A stretch of 64,000 nt of DNA, from the NCBI RefSeq assembly GCF_045062745.1, contig NZ_JBJGED010000016.1, positions 62,001 to 126,000 of the forward strand, written 5' to 3'. The notes under the pieces are model-generated. The model was given only the letters and a program-made list of their open reading frames with translations, made no database searches and was not told the DNA's origin. A program made the position numbers and the translations under genes. This stretch comes from Paenibacillus_AA sp045062745 (GTDB taxonomy: Bacteria > Bacillota > Bacilli > Paenibacillales > NBRC-103111). Positions 16,235-24,780 of this stretch are shown one piece after another (position 1 is the first letter of the stretch; every line of letters starts with the position of its first letter).

Positions 16235-17131
16235 CTAACGCAGGAAGTCCATCAGGCTAGGCTGGATCAGCTTGGACCCGGCAGCAAGCGAGGCCTGGTA
16301 CACGTTCTCGTCGGTCTTCAGGTTCGTGATGACGATCGACATGTCGGCGTCCTCGGTCTTGGACTGCAGCGATTCCACGTTCAGCGAAATATCCTTAAGC
16401 CGCGCCTCAACCAGTTCAATCCGGTTCGTCTTGGCCCCGATGTCGGAGCGTACGTCCAGCATCTTATTCATACGGGAGTCGAGTACGCCAATAGAAGCAC
16501 TAATTCCAGCAAAATCACCATTTTCAAGAGCCGTACTGAAGTCCTTGATCGCCTTGAATACATTATCTGTGTCGGTCGGATAGCCGAAGACTTTGTCACC
16601 TAAGACGTTAACTGGAATTCGCACGCCCGCCCCAACTTCGAATTCAATTAGGGAATCATCGGTAGACTCATTCTGCGCATTCGCAAGCGTATAAGGTTTC
16701 ACGTCCGTCAACTGCCCATTAAAAACATACTTGCCGCTGAACTGGCTATTGCCGATATCGACCATCTGCTCGTAGAGCTGGTCGACTTCCTTCTTCATCG
16801 TGTCGAGCGCCGCCTGTGGGTTCGTCCCGTTCGAGCCGGCCACCGCCAGTTCCCGTACTCGTTGCATGACAGAACCCGCTTGGTCCATCATCGTGTCCGA
16901 GAAGGACAACCACGATAAGCCTGCATCCACATTGCTCTGATACTGCTCATTCGAAGACAGCTCCGTACGATAGCGCATCGAGAAGCTAATCCCGACCGGA
17001 TCGTCGGAAGGCTTATTAATGCGGCGTCCCGTGGACAGCTGGTTCTGCAGGTTGTCCATACGGGTCATGTTATTATTCAAATTACGCAGCAGCTGCGTAT
17101 TCATCATGTTCTGGGTCACGCGAAACGGCAT
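16235..17131 (-). CDS. flgL: Flagellar hook-filament junction protein FlgL
   Basis: FlgL (HAP3) joins the hook-associated protein FlgK to the flagellin filament. The 298 residues have the flagellin-like N-terminus (MPFRVTQNMMNTQLLRNLNNN, NQLSTGRRINKPSDDPVG) and the helical C-terminus (LKTDENVYQASLAAGSKLIQPSLMDFL). ATG 17131 was chosen because CGGAGG lies eight bases upstream; a GTG three codons earlier sits inside that site. It follows flgK by about 30 bases in one operon. Confidence 0.95.
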   Translation of the reverse strand: MPFRVTQNMMNTQLLRNLNNNMTRMDNLQNQLSTGRRINKPSDDPVGISFSMRYRTELSSNEQYQSNVDAGLSWLSFSDTMMDQAGSVMQRVRELAVAGSNGTNPQAALDTMKKEVDQLYEQMVDIGNSQFSGKYVFNGQLTDVKPYTLANAQNESTDDSLIEFEVGAGVRIPVNVLGDKVFGYPTDTDNVFKAIKDFSTALENGDFAGISASIGVLDSRMNKMLDVRSDIGAKTNRIELVEARLKDISLNVESLQSKTEDADMSIVITNLKTDENVYQASLAAGSKLIQPSLMDFLR

Positions 17132-17163
17132 AGGAGCCACCTCCGAGTCATTGGATGAACTAA

Positions 17164-18750
17164 TTACAGACCGACGCGGCCCATGCCGTTAATGACTTTG
17201 TCCAACACTTCGTCTTGCGACGTCAGCGCACGGGCAGCGGCATTGTAGGCATGCTGAAACTTGATCATATTGGACATCTCTTCGTCAAGAGACACCCCGC
17301 TGACCGATTGTCGGCGGGATTCGACCTGCTCGACCATGATTTTCTGGTTCAAAGCTTGGCGCTTCGACTCCTGGGACTGTACCCCCAACTGACCGACCAC
17401 CGCACGGAAAAACTCGTCCAGCGTGCCTCCGTTCAACACAGCCGTCCCAGTCTTATCTGGATCAAAGTCGAATTTCGTTTGCTGCAGCCCCGCCGCGAGC
17501 AAGGCCAAGTCGTTATTGCCCACGACCAGTTTCTCCGTATTCGTAACCGGATCCATGTAGGTCCTCATCGAGGCGGCGATCTTCTGCACGTTGTTCACAA
17601 TAACCGGATTCACGCTGATATTACCGGCGGTTATAGTAGTGCCGCCGTCTTTGGTTAAGAAAAAGTCCCCGCCCGTCTCCGGAGCGCGGTTGCCCAGCAC
17701 GTAACCGAGGCTGTGCAGGCCATTGAAACCATTAACGGTCGTCTCGAGGGGGGCCGTTAATGTCCTGGCCGTCACAGACCCGGTATAAGTCGTACCATTA
17801 AGAACCGTCCCCTCAGGAATAACAACTCCCGCTGGTAAGGTAATCTTCACTTCACCCTGTACCATAGCCCTTGCCATAGAATTCAATTGATCGTCATAAC
17901 CCTTCACATACAGGTCGCGGGCCGTAATCATCCCGAATATATCCCCGCTGCTCAAGTCCTTGCTAGCGAACGATTGCTCCATCAATTCGGCCGTGGCCGT
18001 AGTAGACACGTCAAAGCCGTTAACCAACTCAACATTGCCCATCGAAATGTTGTATCCGTTCGTCGTCTCGACGACGTTAATATTCACGACCTTCGACAGA
18101 TCGTCCGTCAACACGTCTCGCTGGTCGCGTATATCGTTGGCATCGTTGCCCAGCCCTTCGATCCGGTAAATCTCCTTGTTCAGCGCCGCGATCTGACTGA
18201 TCGTCGAGTTGATCTCCGTGACCTTCACGTTGATGTTGTCGGTCAGGTCCGATCTCAGATCAGCCAATTGCTTCGATGTATGGTTGAAGGCGTCGGTCAT
18301 GGCGATTGCGCTTTCTTTGACAATCGACCGGGCCGTTAGGTTGTCCGGGATTTTACTAAGCTCCTGCCAGGCGTTCCAGAAGTTCGTGATAACTTGGCGG
18401 ATCCCCGTATCGGTTGGCTCGTTGATAATCGCTTCGAGCTTCTCGAGCGCGTCGTTGCGTACCGACCACTCCCCGAACGACTTGTTCTCATTGTAAAACT
18501 GTGTATCCAAAAAACGCTCCCGAATCCGCGTAATCGAGGTGAACTCGACCCCTTGGCCGGATTGCCCGGGCACGGTCGTACGCGCCATGGCTACGGCTTC
18601 CATCGGCCGGGCCGCCACCAGATTCACGACTTGGCGCGTGTAGCCCCTCGTGTCGGAGTTGGCAATGTTATGACCAGTCGTGGTTAACGCCGCTTGATGG
18701 GAGAACAAGCTCCGCTTTGAGATTTCGATACCGCCAAATGTGGAACCCAT
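17164..18750 (-). CDS. flgK: Flagellar hook-associated protein FlgK
   Basis: FlgK (HAP1) is the first hook-filament junction protein. The 528-residue product carries the rod/hook N-terminal motif (MGSTFGGIEISKRSLFSHQAALTTTGHNIAN) and the matching C-terminal motif (SGVSLDEEMSNMIKFQHAYNAAARALTSQDEVLDKVING). ATG 18750 is preceded by AAAGGGG at seven bases, giving the usual FlgK N-terminus. It lies between its chaperone gene flgN and flgL. Confidence 0.96.
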   Translation of the reverse strand: MGSTFGGIEISKRSLFSHQAALTTTGHNIANSDTRGYTRQVVNLVAARPMEAVAMARTTVPGQSGQGVEFTSITRIRERFLDTQFYNENKSFGEWSVRNDALEKLEAIINEPTDTGIRQVITNFWNAWQELSKIPDNLTARSIVKESAIAMTDAFNHTSKQLADLRSDLTDNINVKVTEINSTISQIAALNKEIYRIEGLGNDANDIRDQRDVLTDDLSKVVNINVVETTNGYNISMGNVELVNGFDVSTTATAELMEQSFASKDLSSGDIFGMITARDLYVKGYDDQLNSMARAMVQGEVKITLPAGVVIPEGTVLNGTTYTGSVTARTLTAPLETTVNGFNGLHSLGYVLGNRAPETGGDFFLTKDGGTTITAGNISVNPVIVNNVQKIAASMRTYMDPVTNTEKLVVGNNDLALLAAGLQQTKFDFDPDKTGTAVLNGGTLDEFFRAVVGQLGVQSQESKRQALNQKIMVEQVESRRQSVSGVSLDEEMSNMIKFQHAYNAAARALTSQDEVLDKVINGMGRVGL

Positions 18751-18806
18751 GGATTTGCCCCTTTCGAATACCTCTGTCAAAAGAAACGCGCACCGGCAGC
18801 GCTCCG

Positions 18807-19301
18807 TTAAGCCTTGCGATCGAACATCCGGTTGCGATTCGCATAAGACTGATCGTGCATCGGATGTGTATACGTAGCCTCCTGCTCGGGGTAAGCCGCG
18901 AACAGGTCGAGCGAATAGTCAATGTAAGCAAGCGAGTGCTCGATTAACTGCTTATTGAGGTAATGGATCGCCTTCAGCTCCCGGACCAGCGTCACCAGCT
19001 GTTGCCCGCGAGACATCAGCGCCTCCTTGTCCTCCACCTTCACGACGAGCTTGGCCAAATCACTAATGCTGACCGGCCCTGCCGGGAATAAGCCTCTGCC
19101 CCGGAGAAACGCATGCACGGCCTGAATGCGCAGCGCCTCCAGATCCTCGATCAGCTTGGTCAGCTTGTTCTCCTTTTGCGTCAATTGGGCCAGCCGATCA
19201 ACCTCATTGGCGACGATGACCGACTTTTTGTCCTGACCCAATTGGATCAAGTTCCGATGCGCTTCGATCATCTGATCCAGGATTTTAAGTATCGTTTCCA
19301 T
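18807..19301 (-). CDS. flgN: FlgN-family chaperone for hook-associated proteins
   Basis: FlgN is the cytosolic export chaperone for FlgK and FlgL. The 164-residue helical protein begins METILKILDQMIEAHRNLIQLGQDKKSVIVANEVDRLAQL, with the amphipathic helices of the FlgN (YvyG) family, and ends in a short Arg/Lys tail. ATG 19301 has AAGGG six bases upstream. It lies immediately before flgK and after the anti-sigma gene flgM. Confidence 0.92.
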   Translation of the reverse strand: METILKILDQMIEAHRNLIQLGQDKKSVIVANEVDRLAQLTQKENKLTKLIEDLEALRIQAVHAFLRGRGLFPAGPVSISDLAKLVVKVEDKEALMSRGQQLVTLVRELKAIHYLNKQLIEHSLAYIDYSLDLFAAYPEQEATYTHPMHDQSYANRNRMFDRKA

Positions 19302-19350
19302 AGAAAGCCCTTCACCTAGCTCTTTCAGCCCAAAGTTCCGCCCGAAGGCC

Positions 19351-19623
19351 TTACGACTTCAAATACGGCAGCAGCTTCTCCGCAATCTTCCCGGCTTCTA
19401 CATGATAAGTCCCGGTAGAAACGGACTGCTTCAGCTCTTGCAGCTTCTGCAGACGCTGTGCATCCGGACTGCCCTGCGCCTCCAGCAGTTCTTGGGCCTC
19501 GGACGAGATCCGGACCTCATCCTTCTGTTTCTCCCGTGCGCTCTTCCACTCCGATGTACGCGTCTCTTGGTTCCGATTATAAGGATTCGTTCCTCCAACC
19601 GAATGGATACCATTGATTTTCAT
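19351..19623 (-). CDS. flgM: Anti-sigma-D factor FlgM
   Basis: FlgM binds sigma-D until hook completion allows its removal, gating late flagellar genes. The 90-residue protein has the family start MKINGIHSVGGTNPYNR and the C-terminal sigma-binding helix (ISSEAQELLEAQ, VEAGKIAEKLLPYL). ATG 19623 restores the canonical N-terminus; the longer reading frame upstream has no ribosome site. Its own sigma-D promoter lies about 60 bases upstream, giving feedback control. A stem-loop occupies the leader. Confidence 0.94.
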   Translation of the reverse strand: MKINGIHSVGGTNPYNRNQETRTSEWKSAREKQKDEVRISSEAQELLEAQGSPDAQRLQKLQELKQSVSTGTYHVEAGKIAEKLLPYLKS

Positions 19624-19645
19624 TCCGACACACCCCGCTCTATAA

Positions 19646-19664
19646 GTTCCAAACGGTCTGGAAC
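19646..19664 (-). other. Stem-loop in the flgM leader
   Basis: GTTCCA and TGGAAC form a 6-bp stem with a 7-base loop about 25 bases before the flgM start. The loop has no GGA, so it is not a CsrA site. Its role is unknown. Confidence 0.4.
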
Positions 19665-19680
19665 CCGTTTCATATTTCAT

Positions 19681-19708
19681 TTATCGGATAGCGCCACCCT
19701 ATTGTTTA
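19681..19708 (-). promoter_or_regulatory. Sigma-D promoter of flgM
   Basis: On the minus strand TAAA (19705-19708), 16 bases and TCCGATAA (19681-19688) match the sigma-D pattern TAAA-N15/16-GCCGATAT with two changes in the -10. It lies in the yvyF-flgM gap, where Bacillus subtilis also has a sigma-D promoter. Confidence 0.7.
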
Positions 19709-19760
19709 GAGCAGCGCGGTGGGTAATTAGTGGTATTTCTGCGACAGGACTCGGCATCGT

Positions 19761-20183
19761 TTAAAGTCGTTTATTGTCATCCCGGTCCTTGATTTGGAAA
19801 GTCGGATTCTTCTTCCTTTCTTCCTCCGCCCGACGCAGCACATCTTCCTTCAGATGGTTCATGTCCTTGCTAAGCTTCATCCTGCATGTGTCGCAGATCG
19901 TCCCATCCTTCACGGAACCGCCGCACACTTCACAAGCGGTTTGAACATTGGGCGCCTCCCGGTTCGTAATCCGCCCCTCCCGTATGAATCTGGTGATCAT
20001 GCGCACGCTTACCCCGGTGCCTTCGCTCAGTTCATGCATGCTGCAAGACCGATGCTTCCGCAAATATTCCACACACAGTCGATACTGATCTTCGATTCCC
20101 TTCAAGCAAGCCGGACATATATTGTAGTTATTTTTGACATACACCTTGCCGCATTGAGGGCAATTATCCAGATTCATAGCCAT
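19761..20183 (-). CDS. yvyF: YvyF-family flagellar-operon protein
   Basis: A 140-residue cytosolic protein of the TIGR03826 flagellar-operon family. It has an N-terminal zinc ribbon (CPQCGKVYVKNNYNICPAC), a central MerR/helix-turn-helix-like segment (MHELSEGTGVSVRMITRFIREGRI), a second CxxC pair (CEVCGGSVKDGTICDTC) and a charged tail. The combination suggests nucleic-acid binding, but no function is established. It lies between comFC and flgM as in Bacillus. Confidence 0.9.
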   Translation of the reverse strand: MAMNLDNCPQCGKVYVKNNYNICPACLKGIEDQYRLCVEYLRKHRSCSMHELSEGTGVSVRMITRFIREGRITNREAPNVQTACEVCGGSVKDGTICDTCRMKLSKDMNHLKEDVLRRAEEERKKNPTFQIKDRDDNKRL

Positions 20184-20243
20184 TGAAAACCACCCCTTGA
20201 TTTTTGTGAGCGGGCCTGCGTTCCAATACCGGTGTGGATGCGT

Positions 20244-21068
20244 TCACCTGGCCCAGGTTAAGCCATAAACCCGTGCAGGGAGATGCTGGCTTATTACTTT
20301 GGCGCAATGGTTGAGCGTACTGCCTGTCGTATAGACATCGTCGATGACTACTATACATATCGGACGATAGGGTAGATTAGTGAAGATCCGTTTTTGAGCC
20401 TCGGGATGAATGACAAAAGCGTCCTTCAAATCCTCAAATCGGGCCTCGCGGGTCTTGTAGCTTTGCTTGCCGGTATGTTTGGATCGCAGGAGGGTCGGGA
20501 CCACCGGTATTCGCAACCGCAAGCCTAGCTCTTCCGCCAGCAATTGAGCTTGATTGAAGCCCCGCTCTTCGAAACGCTCCCGGCTAACCGGCACGTAGGT
20601 AAGGAAATCGATTTGGGTGGATAGGCTGCCGGACCGCGGATTGTAATGACGATGGTATGTACTCTCCAGCATATCGACGAAAAGATGCTTCAATCGTTCG
20701 TCTCCCCGGTACTTAAAGCGGGCGAGCCAGGGTTTAACCGCATCCGTATAACGCACTGCGCTCCGGTTCGCCACGATGAAGGTCTCCTTCCGTCTTGGGC
20801 AGTCGTTGCAGTGAGCCCCTCGCCCGCATATGAGGCACTCGATGGGGTCGATCCACTGCAGCTGCTCGGCACAGCGAAAGCAGAGGCGGTTCAAATTTGG
20901 AGCGGAGGTCCTGTTCGGCTTCAAATGGATACGATGCCCGCAGTAGGCGCACAAATCAGTGTCAGGACGCAGCAAAGTTTCCAGGGAACGCAGGCCCGTC
21001 GGTAGAACCCGGTGCAGCAGCTTCCATAGATGCGCTTTAGTTGGGTGCAGGGTAAGCCCCTCCTTCAT
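20244..21068 (-). CDS. comFC: ComFC, competence-associated phosphoribosyltransferase-like protein
   Basis: A cytosolic factor needed for DNA uptake and recombination in transformation. The 274 residues hold an N-terminal four-cysteine zinc region (CAYCGHRI, CFRC, CLICGRGAHCNDC) and a PRTase-like C-terminal domain with the phosphate loop IVVIDDVYTTGSTL. The middle carries the family motif PVSRERFEERGFNQAQLLAEEL. ATG 21068 lies inside the last codons of comFA with no good ribosome site of its own, so translation is probably coupled to comFA. Confidence 0.93.
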   Translation of the reverse strand: MKEGLTLHPTKAHLWKLLHRVLPTGLRSLETLLRPDTDLCAYCGHRIHLKPNRTSAPNLNRLCFRCAEQLQWIDPIECLICGRGAHCNDCPRRKETFIVANRSAVRYTDAVKPWLARFKYRGDERLKHLFVDMLESTYHRHYNPRSGSLSTQIDFLTYVPVSRERFEERGFNQAQLLAEELGLRLRIPVVPTLLRSKHTGKQSYKTREARFEDLKDAFVIHPEAQKRIFTNLPYRPICIVVIDDVYTTGSTLNHCAKVISQHLPARVYGLTWAR

Positions 21069-23454
21069 TGGATTGGGTCCGTGGGATGAGAAAGCCTTGC
21101 CGGCGGGCCAGGCGGTTCATCCGCTTGATTTGGCGGATCGCTCCGGCCAGGGCATTGGTCTTGGCTGAGGAGGCGAAATATACGAATCCGTTCGGATCAT
21201 CCTTGGATCTTCCGGCGCGGCCGGCCATCTGCACCAGAGAGGCTTCATCGAAGAGGGAGGCGTCCGCTTGAAGGATGAACACGTCGCTCTTGGGTACGGT
21301 GACGCCTCGCTCAAGAATCGTTGTCGTGACCAGCATTCGTATACGGCCTTCGCGAAAATCGATCACTTTGTCGGTGCGGTGCGGGTCTTGGGAGGACGTG
21401 CCGGCGATGGGGATGCCGGGGAACTTGGCTTGCAGCCTTTGAACGGTCGGGTCGACCTCTCGGATGGCGGAGACGAAGATGAAGAGCTGCGCCCCCCGAT
21501 TCAGAGAAGCGGCTAGTGCACGCTGGAGTTTTGGCGGCAGAGGATTTTTACGGCGGATCCAGAGGAGACGGGGAACCGGCAGCGGATGGCGATGAAAGCG
21601 CACCGGCACGCGCACACTAGCTAGCCGTTTGCGTGCGACGTCGCGCTGCATCGCCGCCGGCGGTGTGGCGGACAGGAACACGTACGTCCCGCCGGGTTTG
21701 ATGACTTGCGAAGCGGCGTACTGCAGCTCGGGATTATTATGATAGGGAAACGCATCTAGTTCATCAATGATGACGAGGTCGAAAGTCGGCCCGAAGCGCA
21801 TCAGCTGATGGGTCGTCGCCAGCGTGATGTCGCCGCGCTTCCAGCGGTCCTCGCTCCCTCCGTAGAGCGTGACGAGGGTCCGTTCGGGGAACGCCCGCTG
21901 CACACGCGGGCGGAGCTCCAGGACGACGTCGCGCCGCGGGGTGGCGATGAGGACCGTGCCGCCGCGGGCGAGCTCGGCTTCGATGAGCGGGTAGATCATC
22001 TCGGTCTTGCCTGCGCCGGTAACGGCCCAGATCAGGAACGAGCGCGGTGGCGCGCCCAATTGTGCTGAAGAGGTGGATTGAGGCAGGTGTGCCGGCGTGG
22101 CCGTTAGGGCGGTGGCAGCTCGAGAGGCTCCGGAAGGCGGTTGAGTCGCGGGAATGGGCGAGGTCGCTAAGGCGGAGGCATCCGTTGATGTCAACGAAAC
22201 GGATGGGGCAAGGGATGGCGATTGTGGCCGTGGAACTGGCGTGGCCGCTTGGGCGCGGGCAGCTCGAGTGGCACGGGAACTCGATCTAGGCGCCGGCTCG
22301 TGAGATGGCGAGGCGAGGAACGCGAGCGCGGCCTCCACCGCAGCCCGCTGGGCGGGGCTCAGCCCCCAGCGGGCCAGCGGGTCGCCGCCATTGCCCGGCG
22401 ACGCCTCCTCACGCGTGAGGGCCGGCGGCATCGCGCTCGGCACCGCCACGAGCGGCACAGGCTGCGGCACCACCGGCAGCTGCCGCTCTGGCGCGCGCCC
22501 GCGGACGAGCAGCGAGCACTGCCGCTGCCGGCCCATCCCGAGGCACGCCTCGCAGTACGCGCACGGCCCGCCGCAATGCGGGCACGCCGTCGCGTGCAAG
22601 CGCGCGCCTCCGCTGCCGCAGCGGCGGCAGCGCAACCCCGCCCCGCGCCGCGAACCGCGCGCGGGCCACCACCACCGGGCTCGCGGCACGCGCTCGAGCC
22701 CGGTCAAGAGCTGGGCCGCGCCCCGCAGGGCGGCGGCCTGCAGGTACCGGGCCTCCTCCCCCCGGGGGAGGGGGAGGCCCGCCTGCTCGAGCAAGCCCGC
22801 GAGTTCGTCGCGGGTGAGGGAGCGGCCCTGGAGCAGCGCCTCCAGCTGCTCCAGGACGTCAAGCCGAAGCTCAGGCGCACGGCTCGTCCCTACAGTCGCA
22901 GGGCTCCCCCCAGCCTCGGCCCCTCCTCGCGTTGGCCCTACAGTTTCAGCTGCTCCCATCGCCTCCCACTCAGCTCGGCCGCTCCCAGCCCCTCCTCGCG
23001 TTGGCCCTACTGCTTCAGCAGCTCCCATCGTCCCCCACTCAGCTCGGCCGCTCCCAGCCCCTCCCCACGTTCGCCCCACATCTTCAGCCGCCCCCAACGC
23101 TTCCCGCTCATCCCGATACTCCCCCGCTCCTCCCAACTCCCCCCCTACATATTGCTCCCACTCAACACGCCTCAGCCTGAATTGACCTGCCACCGCCTCC
23201 GGAACCCCAGCATCCCGTCCCCCAGCCTGAATCAGCCGCAACCAGCCCTCTTCCGTCCGAGGCCGCCGCCTTGTATCCTCCAGCTGCATCCGCAGCGCAT
23301 GGGCTTGTCCCAGCGACAATTCGGGCTCGAGCACGACCATGGAGACCACTCCACCGTACGGCTCGAACCAGAAGGCGCCATCCACCTCAACCGCCACACT
23401 AACATTCCATTTCCACTGCAGCTTCCTGACAAGCGCGTACAAAACGGCTTTCAT
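21037..23454 (-). CDS. comFA: ComFA, DNA-uptake helicase with N-terminal extension and low-complexity insert
   Basis: ComFA is the ATP-driven DEAD-box-like motor that helps pull single-stranded DNA into competent cells. Walker A AVTGAGKTE is near residue 480, Walker B/DEAD IIDELDAFP near 565, and the C-terminal helicase motif QMAGRAGRSKDDPNGFVYF is present. A zinc region (CRRCG, CPHCGGPCAYCEAC) precedes the motor. At 805 residues it is far longer than the roughly 460 of Bacillus ComFA. It carries three tandem 23-residue repeats (about 112-178) and an 85-residue Ala/Ser/Pro-rich insert between the SPAQRAAVEAAL helix and Walker A. ATG 23454 has AGGAGG four bases upstream. Confidence 0.92.
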   Translation of the reverse strand: MKAVLYALVRKLQWKWNVSVAVEVDGAFWFEPYGGVVSMVVLEPELSLGQAHALRMQLEDTRRRPRTEEGWLRLIQAGGRDAGVPEAVAGQFRLRRVEWEQYVGGELGGAGEYRDEREALGAAEDVGRTWGGAGSGRAEWGTMGAAEAVGPTRGGAGSGRAEWEAMGAAETVGPTRGGAEAGGSPATVGTSRAPELRLDVLEQLEALLQGRSLTRDELAGLLEQAGLPLPRGEEARYLQAAALRGAAQLLTGLERVPRARWWWPARGSRRGAGLRCRRCGSGGARLHATACPHCGGPCAYCEACLGMGRQRQCSLLVRGRAPERQLPVVPQPVPLVAVPSAMPPALTREEASPGNGGDPLARWGLSPAQRAAVEAALAFLASPSHEPAPRSSSRATRAARAQAATPVPRPQSPSLAPSVSLTSTDASALATSPIPATQPPSGASRAATALTATPAHLPQSTSSAQLGAPPRSFLIWAVTGAGKTEMIYPLIEAELARGGTVLIATPRRDVVLELRPRVQRAFPERTLVTLYGGSEDRWKRGDITLATTHQLMRFGPTFDLVIIDELDAFPYHNNPELQYAASQVIKPGGTYVFLSATPPAAMQRDVARKRLASVRVPVRFHRHPLPVPRLLWIRRKNPLPPKLQRALAASLNRGAQLFIFVSAIREVDPTVQRLQAKFPGIPIAGTSSQDPHRTDKVIDFREGRIRMLVTTTILERGVTVPKSDVFILQADASLFDEASLVQMAGRAGRSKDDPNGFVYFASSAKTNALAGAIRQIKRMNRLARRQGFLIPRTQSNEGGAYPAPN
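22922..23128 (-). repeat. Three tandem 69-bp repeats inside comFA
   Basis: Units start at 22922, 22991 and 23060, each 69 bp. The first two are nearly identical and the third is diverged. They encode 23-residue units of the type GRAEWxxMGAAExVGPTRGGAGS. The reading frame is kept. Confidence 0.88.
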
Positions 23455-23544
23455 ATGACCTCCTGACAACTCCAATTTTCTCCCCCGTTTACCGTCACCC
23501 TGGATCTCAGCCAAGGAGTAACCTTTTCCATTGAAAGCGATTTC

Positions 23545-23949
23545 CTAATGAACTAGCGGAATCTTTTGCAGTTCGGGCTCGTTGCTGAGACGCACCAGAA
23601 TAACTTCCTCCTGCTCGTACTGGGCGATCACCTGATCGAGTGCATCGGGGCCAACCAAGGGCATGCACTCGATTTCCTCCGGCCGATCGGCGGCCATGCG
23701 TTTCACAATCGTTAGCGTCTCATCGGTCGAGCCTTCATCCAGCAAATGCACCTTGACCTTCCGACCCTTGAACCAGGAGAACAGCAGCAGGGAGCGCAGG
23801 TACCATTCCACATGAAGCTCGTTGTTTTTCGTGATCAACAAATAAGTCAGCGGCTTCCTTCGGTTCCAGCGAAACACGGAATGACAAAAATGGACCAAAG
23901 CAATAGCCGAACCATAGCTTCCCACAATCAAAAGCAATCCGACAATCAT
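23545..23949 (-). CDS. Small membrane-anchored glycosyltransferase-like protein of unknown function
   Basis: I do not recognise this 134-residue protein by name. It begins with one hydrophobic segment (MIVGLLLIVGSYGSAIALVHF), then a soluble part whose KVKVHLLDEGSTDETLTIVKRM resembles the nucleotide-sugar-binding D-x-S-x-D-x-T start of GT-A (GT2) glycosyltransferases. It is far too short for a full catalytic domain and lacks a visible acceptor half. It lies between degU and comFA, where Bacillus has degV. ATG 23949 has AGGGAGG eight bases upstream, so it appears to be translated. It could be a remnant or a regulatory nucleotide-sugar sensor; both are guesses. Confidence 0.7.
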   Translation of the reverse strand: MIVGLLLIVGSYGSAIALVHFCHSVFRWNRRKPLTYLLITKNNELHVEWYLRSLLLFSWFKGRKVKVHLLDEGSTDETLTIVKRMAADRPEEIECMPLVGPDALDQVIAQYEQEEVILVRLSNEPELQKIPLVH

Positions 23950-24062
23950 AGCGGCACCCTCCCTTAAATCCAGTATATGCCGTTATGCTGCCTATGGTTC
24001 CAACTCTGCCGGTCCTATTCTTTAGGAAACCGTATATTTTTGAGGCGCTCGAAGCGCGTTGC

Positions 24063-24776
24063 TTATAAGGTCACCCACCCATTTTTAATCGCGATAATGA
24101 CCGCTTGGGTCCGATCTTCAACCTCCATTTTTTGCAAAATGCTGCTCACATGGTTCTTAACCGTCTTTTCGCTAATGAACAAAATCTCGCCGATCGACTT
24201 GTTGCTCTTGCCCTCCGCGAGCAGACGCAACACTTCCGCCTCCCGACGGGTGAGCGGGCTATTCGGCTGATGGATGTACTTCACGCCCGCTTCACGCGCG
24301 CTGTTGTCTCCCCCGGCCACTCCGCTTGTATCCAGATAGGTCATGCGCCGCAATTGGTTGATCAGCTTGCCGGTTACCTTCGGATGTATGTAAGCATGCC
24401 CCGCCACGACGGACCGAATCGCATTAATGAGCGACTCCGCCTCCATATCCTTCAGCAAGTAGCCGGAAGCCCCTTTGCGCAGCGTCTCGAACACGTAGCT
24501 CTCATCGTCATGAATGGATAGGATGATGACCTTGATCTCCGGGAAAAACTCCTTCAGCCGCTCCGTGGCCACCACGCCGTTCTCGATCGGCATGTTGATG
24601 TCCATTAGCACGACGTCCGGACGAAGCTCGTTGCACAGCTCGACGACTTGGATGCCGTCTCCGCACTCCCCGATAACCTCGAAATCGATCTCCATGTTCA
24701 AAATCCGTTTGACGCCCTCCCGCAGCAGCTGGTGGTCATCGGCGATGACAATATTGACGGTGCGGCTTGCTTCCAT
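24063..24776 (-). CDS. degU: Response regulator DegU
   Basis: DegU, once phosphorylated by DegS, controls degradative enzymes, competence and motility. The 237-residue protein has an N-terminal receiver with the acidic pair in IADDHQ and the phospho-acceptor Asp59 in VVLMDINMP. A linker follows, then a LuxR/NarL-type helix-turn-helix (LTRREAEVLRLLAEGKSNKSIGEILFIS). AAGGAGG overlaps the end of degS, four bases away, so the two are coupled. The flagellar and competence genes downstream are known DegU targets in Bacillus. Confidence 0.96.
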   Translation of the reverse strand: MEASRTVNIVIADDHQLLREGVKRILNMEIDFEVIGECGDGIQVVELCNELRPDVVLMDINMPIENGVVATERLKEFFPEIKVIILSIHDDESYVFETLRKGASGYLLKDMEAESLINAIRSVVAGHAYIHPKVTGKLINQLRRMTYLDTSGVAGGDNSAREAGVKYIHQPNSPLTRREAEVLRLLAEGKSNKSIGEILFISEKTVKNHVSSILQKMEVEDRTQAVIIAIKNGWVTL

Positions 24777-24780
24777 TGCC

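Noticed and set aside
22922..23128. CRISPR-like array
   Set aside because: Three 69-bp units without spacers, in frame inside comFA; it is a coding tandem repeat.
22222..23466. A 414-codon plus-strand open frame opposite comFA
   Set aside because: Proline, arginine and alanine-rich mirror of the low-complexity part of ComFA; no start signal or homology.
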